A stretch of DNA of 64,000 bases from Sinohyriopsis cumingii. Its lineage: Eukaryota; Mollusca; Bivalvia; Unionida; Unionidae. The notes beneath the pieces are model-generated. The model ran no database searches, was not told where the DNA came from, and saw nothing but the letters and a program-made list of their open reading frames with translations. Within the stretch, counting starts at the first letter, position 1; each line of letters starts with the position of its first letter. The DNA lies in contig JAPYKE020000037.1 of assembly GCA_028554795.2 (NCBI GenBank), forward strand, positions 4,522,501 through 4,586,500, written 5' to 3'. Positions 53,353-64,000 of the stretch are shown in pieces. The position numbers and the translations under genes are program-made.

Positions 53353-55342
53353 ACAAAAAAAAACGTGAGAAAGATAAACCCCTTTAAATACGCTTACATG
53401 TGTAGTCCTTCAAGATAAAAATTAAAGATTTTTAAAGGGTTTAAAAAAATATAAAGGTTGAAAATTGCGCAAATATTCACAACGAAAATTTCCTCTAAAT
53501 ACAAGTATATATTTTCTTCTCTAAGATTTAACATAGAACGCATAGGATTCCAATGGTAGTAAATACTATTTCAAATAAAACACAAAATGTTAAAAGGACA
53601 AAATTCGTTGAAATTATATCATTTCATATATAATATATAATTCTTTTAGAAACTCAAATATTCTTTCGGAAATAAAATCACCCGAAAGCTTCTCGGTCGA
53701 GTTGACATTAGAGATGTCTCTGTTATGGAATCCAGCACACTCGACATGAAAAACCTATTACTCAGTGGTCACTAGCGCAGTATGTTGCCGATCGAGATTC
53801 ACCCTTCAGGGGGTAAGCATGAGTCAGGTTATGTGTGTCCGTATGGGTGGGCATCTTTTCTTATCTTACGTGTGTCCTTGTTTGCGGACATCTCTTACTC
53901 CAATACGTGACTAAACAAATATGATCACATTTTTTTAGATGGAGCTCAGGACACAAGACAGAGTTCATATTACCTTTAAAAATGTGATCTTTGGCCCCCA
54001 CCTGGTGCATGCGTGGCTTGAATCATTTTTGTGTTTTTCGGTGATCTTCTCATATTTCTACTACATACCAAATAGAAGCACTCACACTCGGTAGGTGCAA
54101 ATGAAGTTAGGTTAAAAGGTTAACCTTGAGGGACGCACGGATATGACCCGTCACAATATATCCGCAAACGTCCAAAATACATTTGGAATTTCTTTTCCGG
54201 ACTTTAATATACACGTATCTGCCCTAAAGTATTCATCACTACACCCAGATAGAATCGTCGACGTCGACATTGATCAAACATTCAAAGCACAGAGCAACCT
54301 CTCTGACATAGCCATCACTTGAAGCAAATAATATTGGTTGCTTAATAGTGAATCTGTTTAGGGGAAAGTATGCTTTCTATCCTTATTTATATTTGTAATG
54401 TATGTGTAGATTTTACCTCCTTATACCTCAATGAAAATGGTAAGTGTATGTAGTAGCCATATACACGAGAAACTTTCATGTTGTCCACCATCCAGACAAA
54501 ATGGGCAGAAAATCAACTGCTAAGAATCTGATTAGGACTTGAACGCAATCAAATTTGAAACGTAGATGAAGTCAAGATGTCGTCAGTCACTGTGTTTTCA
54601 TCCATAAAATCATTACGGTCCGTTTCAATGGAGTATCACTTGGCTGAAACAGATAACACAAGTGCCGTTTTCGACAGATGTCATCCAACAGCTGTGACCT
54701 GAGTGCATTATGATGCAATGTATATGTGATAGCGAAGCCCGTATAAACAATTATCTTGCAGTCACTGACGCATGACAAGTAGGTTACAACGTAACTCTGA
54801 CTGATGGAAAGACGGAGAAAGGACAAAATGATACAGTAAGTGCTTCTCTAACATACGTGTCGGCGGGATAAACAAAGAAACCACAAAAAAAAAAAAAACA
54901 AACAACAACACAAAACAGTTTCCACTACTTTCAGGACCTGATATAACTAACGTAGAAAAAGTTTGATGTTTCTATATAAAACGCGCAAAGGTTGTGGATA
55001 TATGCCAAAACGATATGGAAGTACGACAATGTGGTTAAACCTTGTTTAAAATTGTGTTTGCTAACCCGAGTTTTCAGCAGAAGTACGAGAAAAAGTGGGA
55101 TACAAGTTTATCATAAATACTTCCCGTTCCCGCTTCGTACTTCTGAGATAACCAGTAGACAGTGTAAGACATTTTGCATGTAATTCTCTTAGTGAAATAA
55201 ATAAGCGTGTAATTTTGAAAGCAATGCCCTACACGATTTTCATCGTATGTTCATCCGTCGCGGTCCTAGATCAATTCCCGTTCATAACTAGTTAGATAAT
55301 TGAGCAATTCCTATTGTTAGTATAATACTGTTCCTTGGAATT
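53353..55342. other. Intergenic, no gene seen
   Basis: Two kilobases of AT-rich unique sequence with a poly-A/AAC patch near 54,883-54,915. The 79-codon minus-strand frame at 54587-54826 has no family features. Confidence 0.4.
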
Positions 55343-55520
55343 TGGAAGAGTGTCATCTTCGTAATTCAGCGGTCGCGGGTTCGTCACCCGCCCTGATGAC
55401 CCCAGGTTGGCTGCTTCAATGTGTCGTTGAAAATGCACTTACCTCCCATTCTATCAACACGATAAAGCCAAGAATGTGTGAGCAGTGCCGCTAAAACAAA
55501 CAACCGACCACCCAACCAAC
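55343..55520 (+). mobile_element. SINE family C, 5'-truncated copy
   Basis: B-box-like GCGGGTTCGTCACCCGCC near 55374, then a body with TTACCTCCCATTCTATCAAC and AATGTGTGAGCAGTGCCGCT AAAACAA-type end, parallel to the minus-strand copy at 35010-35218. The first part of the tRNA-like head is not recognised. Confidence 0.65.
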
Positions 55521-56409
55521 CAAATATTTCAGCAGGAACGTCATTTAAACTTTTTTTTTTTTTTGGGGGGGGGGGCAAAACTTGACGGGCTTGTTAATTT
55601 TCGTATATAGGCAACAGCAATTTTACATTTTACAGCACATGCAAATGCCCAACCCCCACCCCATTACGTTCCTGCATTTCGGTGTCATTCACGAAGTGAC
55701 GATGGTACTGCTATGTAGCTGGGCACCGAAAAACGATGTCAAGTTATGGCCTGATCATGTCTGGTTAAGATATCGTGGCAGAGGTGAAGAATTATGTTCC
55801 ACATATGGGTAGGTCCCAATTCAGGTTTATCTTATCTGAAGTATGTATCTCTTTTGTCGACGTTGTAAACACCCGATAATTAAACAGATCTATAGGATTG
55901 CCTAGAAACAGGATAACACGGACCGTTATGAAAGTGTTAGAGCCGAGATCAAACGGGGTTTGGTCCTAGCTGTCCCAAACCTGATCCGACAGATATTGGT
56001 CCGAGTTGTAATTACATCGTTTGCTACCGTTTAGTGTAGGACCAGAGGAAGCTCCATGTAAAGCTTAATTGTTTGTATGTTTGGATAATTGGTAAGTATT
56101 TCATCTTTGGGTTTGTTTGTTTTTTTGGCTTCTTGCTGTTTGTTGTTGTTTCTTGGGGGGGGGGGGGGATTTGTGTTGCTTTGTTGTTATTTTTGTTTTG
56201 TTTTGTTTTTCGCCATAGCATATACCGTGTCAATCTAAACTCTTTCCGTTGATAAATAACTGCCTGTTATTCTCGTGGTATATCATTGCAGTTGAAAGTG
56301 ACGTCCGTTATCTAGTTCAACCGTATATCAGGCATTCACAAAATGATATTTTTGGCCAAAATGAAACAACACCAAATATAATTGCATTTACTCAATCAAT
56401 AAATACACC
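55521..56409. other. Intergenic, homopolymer runs
   Basis: Poly-T/poly-G at 55549-55575 and poly-G at 56155-56169, with T/G-rich sequence to 56,215. No gene seen. Confidence 0.4.
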
Positions 56410-56850
56410 ATTAAATAGTAAGTACTGCACGAATCAATCAACACACAATGTAATTGTGAGTATCGCAAGAAAAAACACCACAATATGTAATAGTGAATAC
56501 TGCACAAACGAACAACAATGTAATAGTGAGTAGTATACAAATAAGGAGCACAAAATGCCATAGTGAGAGTGAGTAGTGTACAAACAAGGAGCCCAAAATG
56601 TAATAATGAATAGTGTACAAATCAGGAGCACAAAATGTAATAATGAGTAGTGTACAAATAAGGATCACAAAATGTAATAATGAGTAGTGTACAAATAAGG
56701 ATCACGCAATGTAATAATTAATACTGCAAAAACAAATGACACGTACTGTAATAATGAATACTACATCGACCAGCAACAATTATGTGAGAATGAGTACTGC
56801 ACGAACAAACAACATAATCTAATAGCGAATACTGCACGAACAAACAAACA
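56410..56850. repeat. 37-bp minisatellite, about 12 units
   Basis: Unit of 37 bp such as GAGTAGTGTACAAATAAGGA plus TCACAAAATGTAATAAT. Most regular at 56,560-56,720, with diverged units on both sides. Minus-strand frames with repeated cysteines are artefacts. Confidence 0.9.
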
Positions 56851-56863
56851 AGCAACACACAGT

Positions 56864-56867
<4 letters not shown>

Positions 56868-56956
<89 letters not shown>

Positions 56957-57156
56957 ATTTTTAACGTTGCTATAAAAAAAATTCAGTCATATCGCTACGA
57001 TATCTGCAGTTTGACAGTTTATAGTGATGTCTGCCGCAGACTTGTAGGATCATGTCCCAGGCAGCTGCTAGTACCATTTTTATGTCTTTGGTATGACTCG
57101 GACGGGGTTAGAAACCGCGACCTTCCGCATCCGCGGCGGACGCACTAACCACTAGG
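56868..57156 (-). mobile_element. SINE family B copy 7, with (CA)n/(CT)n tail
   Basis: A (GT)n(GA)n tract at 56868-56951 (the tail) is followed by the 3' end, a body with an internal deletion, and a head that lacks its first about 15 bases. Confidence 0.85.
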
Positions 57157-57280
57157 ATTACTTGGTTTTAACTATGATAACTTATGCACGGTGATGGCAA
57201 GTAATCACTATGGCCGAGAATTAAATGAATTTGGGCGGGAAGAGAGGGTGGGTGGTGAGATGGGAGTGCGTGTCCTCAGT

Positions 57281-57543
57281 CTGATTAAAATCTGATCTCC
57301 ACTGTCCTACGTGAACATCTGACAGTTACCGTATTGGGGTCACAATTCCGGTGATGTTTGAATTAGCCAGTGGAGATGCAGCTTTCAGAAATGTGAAAGT
57401 GAACAGAAAATCATTCGGCACATATTGATGCTGTTCAGCCACATTTCTCAGTCTCCCAAACCCGAATAGGTCATCAGAACATGACCCCCATGCGACCGCT
57501 GTCAGTTCCTCACGTAGGACAGTCGAGATCAGAGTTTAATCAG
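57281..57543. mobile_element. MITE family D1, copy 2 (263 bp)
   Basis: Ends CTGATTAAAATCTGATCT and AGATCAGAGTTTAATCAG, with inner inverted stretches (CTGTCCTACGTGAACATCTG against TCACGTAGGACAG). Both ends and the subterminal sequence match copy 1 at 39698-40009; the middles differ. Confidence 0.78.
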
Positions 57544-57589
57544 ATTGCTGTGTCCTAGACATACATCCATTCATATTTTTTCTGATCAG

Positions 57590-57800
57590 ACACTTTGACA
57601 TTTTTAACTAGAAGATCCACAGTTTGTAAAACAAAAAGTTTTTTTTTTTTTTTTAAACAAGCTTTATCTCAAAGGCCCAGAGTTTGTACAACAACGTTTC
57701 ATAGTTTCACATTATTAACTCGGAAGGTTTGTACAACAAAAAGGTTTTACACATTTTCAACTAGAAGGCACAAGGTTTTGTACAATTAGAAAGGTCTTAC
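57590..57800. repeat. Degenerate minisatellite of about 45 bp
   Basis: The phrases TTTGTACAACAAAAAGGTTT, TACACATTTTCAACTAGAAG and GGCCCAGAG recur four times with much variation. Confidence 0.65.
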
Positions 57801-57805
57801 ACATG

Positions 57806-58091
57806 TGTGTGTGTGATTTGGATTTTAAACCTTGCAATATTTATTTTTTTTACTTATATCACTATGATGTCATTGACGTCCGATAGTTTATAGTGATGTC
57901 TAACACTGGGGCATCATGCTGAAGACATGTAACATTATGTTCCATCCAGTCACATTATCCAGACACCAGGCCAACCAGTCCTAACACTAATCTCTTAATG
58001 CCGAGTACCATATTTGATTCAGCCGGGGTTCGAACCCGCGACCTCCAGCATTCGAGTCGGACGCTCTGACTACTAGGCCGCAGGAGCGGTC
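57806..58091 (-). mobile_element. SINE family B copy 8
   Basis: Short (GT)n, 3' end, body, and tRNA-like head ending at 58091 (inverse of GGAGCGGTC). B-box GGTTCGAACCC. Part of the middle is missing. Confidence 0.87.
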
Positions 58092-58137
58092 GGAGGCTTG
58101 AAACTAAGTAAAATTATTATGAGTGGTAAAGGTTTAT

Positions 58138-63514
<5,377 letters not shown>

Positions 63515-63610
63515 ACCAAGTAGAGCTAGCACTTTTTTGAAAGATGCACATCTGAAGTAAGGCCAAGCTGTATACTCTATAACCCATAGTACACCCATCA
63601 ATCATACACC
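63515..63610. repeat. Dispersed repeat related to 6585-6800
   Basis: AGAGCTAGCAC..., ACATCTGAAGTAAGGCCAAG and CTGTATACTCTATAACCCAT match the left locus in order and orientation, but the 32-bp unit is present once here against five times there. Confidence 0.8.
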
Positions 63611-63807
63611 AAAATAAAGGGAATTAAAGGTTCTTTGCATTATACCTAAGATATACAAGGTCTTTTTTAAATAGCCAGTATAACCAGTGAGGAAAGCCGG
63701 GGAAATTCTTTTTCTTTAAAATCCTAACCTATATTGGTAAAATACGAAACTGTAGAGCGCCACCTATAACACTTTGAATTCATGAAAAAAAATCGAGAGT
63801 TTATATT
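63611..63807. other. Probable 3' flank of the right-edge gene
   Basis: AT-rich sequence following the stop of the minus-strand frame at 63808. Nothing else seen. Confidence 0.35.
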
Positions 63808-64000
63808 CTAGCTTCTATCATCTTCCCAAGGGGAAGCCAAATGTTCCTCAATTGTTATAATGGGCATAGTGGCTGATTCATTAATTTCTTGTTGAACCGA
63901 TATACCCGACAAGTCAACGTCATCTTCATCTAACCATTCTGCGCTTAACATCTCTCCATGAGTAATAATTGCCATCAGCTCTCTGTCTTTTGGCAGCCAC
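63808..64000 (-). CDS. C-terminal end of an unrecognised gene, runs off the window
   Basis: The minus strand is open from the right edge to a TAG at 63808-63810: about 63 residues, acidic, including AEWLDEDDVDLSGISVQQ and ITIEEHLASPWEDDRS. The composition is clearly protein-like with no repeats. Acidic C-termini of this kind occur in transposases and transcription factors, but I see no domain. The N-terminal part lies beyond 64000. Whether this is an exon or a transposon ORF cannot be told; the dispersed repeat 200 bases downstream makes a mobile element plausible. Confidence 0.5.
   Translation of the reverse strand, partial: WLPKDRELMAIITHGEMLSAEWLDEDDVDLSGISVQQEINESATMPIITIEEHLASPWEDDRS

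Noticed and set aside
54587..54826. 79-codon minus-strand frame
   Set aside because: No family features, no repeat relation and no splice context; consistent with chance in AT-rich DNA.
56410..56850. CRISPR-like 37-bp repeats
   Set aside because: A plain tandem array with no spacer sequences.
58020..58091. Possible functional tRNA gene on the minus strand (also at 36590, 39540 and 43255)
   Set aside because: Each is the head of a SINE B with the same body and tail, and the acceptor stem does not pair as a tRNA.

Overview
The window is metazoan nuclear DNA: split genes with GT/AG introns, tRNA-derived SINEs, LINE fragments, hAT-type MITEs, many minisatellites and microsatellites, and very low coding density. 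A lophotrochozoan, probably a mollusc, is my inference from the repeat landscape and the receptor sequence; nothing in the window proves it.

Host genes. (1) 769-2770 (+) holds the last two exons of a class C GPCR of the metabotropic-glutamate-receptor kind: end of the cysteine-rich domain, seven membrane segments and a long cytoplasmic tail. Its ligand-binding domain lies upstream of the window. (2) 22895-35612 (-) holds a seven-exon gene for a PH-domain and coiled-coil protein of about 496 residues. All splice phases agree and the total is an exact multiple of three, so the model is probably complete, but I do not recognise the family. (3) 63808-64000 (-) is the acidic C-terminal end of a gene or element that continues past the right edge.

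Viral relic. 7085-20807 is the most unusual part. It carries two decayed, clearly diverged copies of a Polinton/adintovirus-like double-stranded DNA virus, lying tail to tail. The left copy (+, 7085-10740) has a coiled-coil gene, a small basic protein, a major-capsid-like gene, a minor-capsid-like gene and an adenain-like protease broken before its end. The right copy (-, 20807-11226) has the same basic protein, capsid-like and minor-capsid-like genes and a stub of the protease, then a small membrane protein, a penton-like gene and a family B DNA polymerase running into an SF1 helicase. Frameshifts and stops occur throughout. A LINE tail and a SINE were later inserted into the right copy, so it is an old endogenous element.

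Repeats elsewhere. There are three tRNA-derived SINE families. Family A has a Leu/Ser-like head and an AAC-rich tail. Family B has a (CA)n tail, and all eight copies point the same way. Family C has two copies. Insertions are stacked: a family A SINE inside a family B SINE (42842-43321), and a family A SINE split by both an hAT MITE and a 2-kb long-TIR element (48760-51150). Three hAT-like MITEs have perfect 8-bp target duplications. Minisatellites with units of 22, 32, 36, 37, about 45, 90 and about 145 bp make several long but spurious open frames. The remaining long stretches (about 2.8-5.4, 27.6-29.1, 37.3-39.2, 43.3-45.0, 53.4-55.3 and 58.3-63.5 kb) show no gene I can support.
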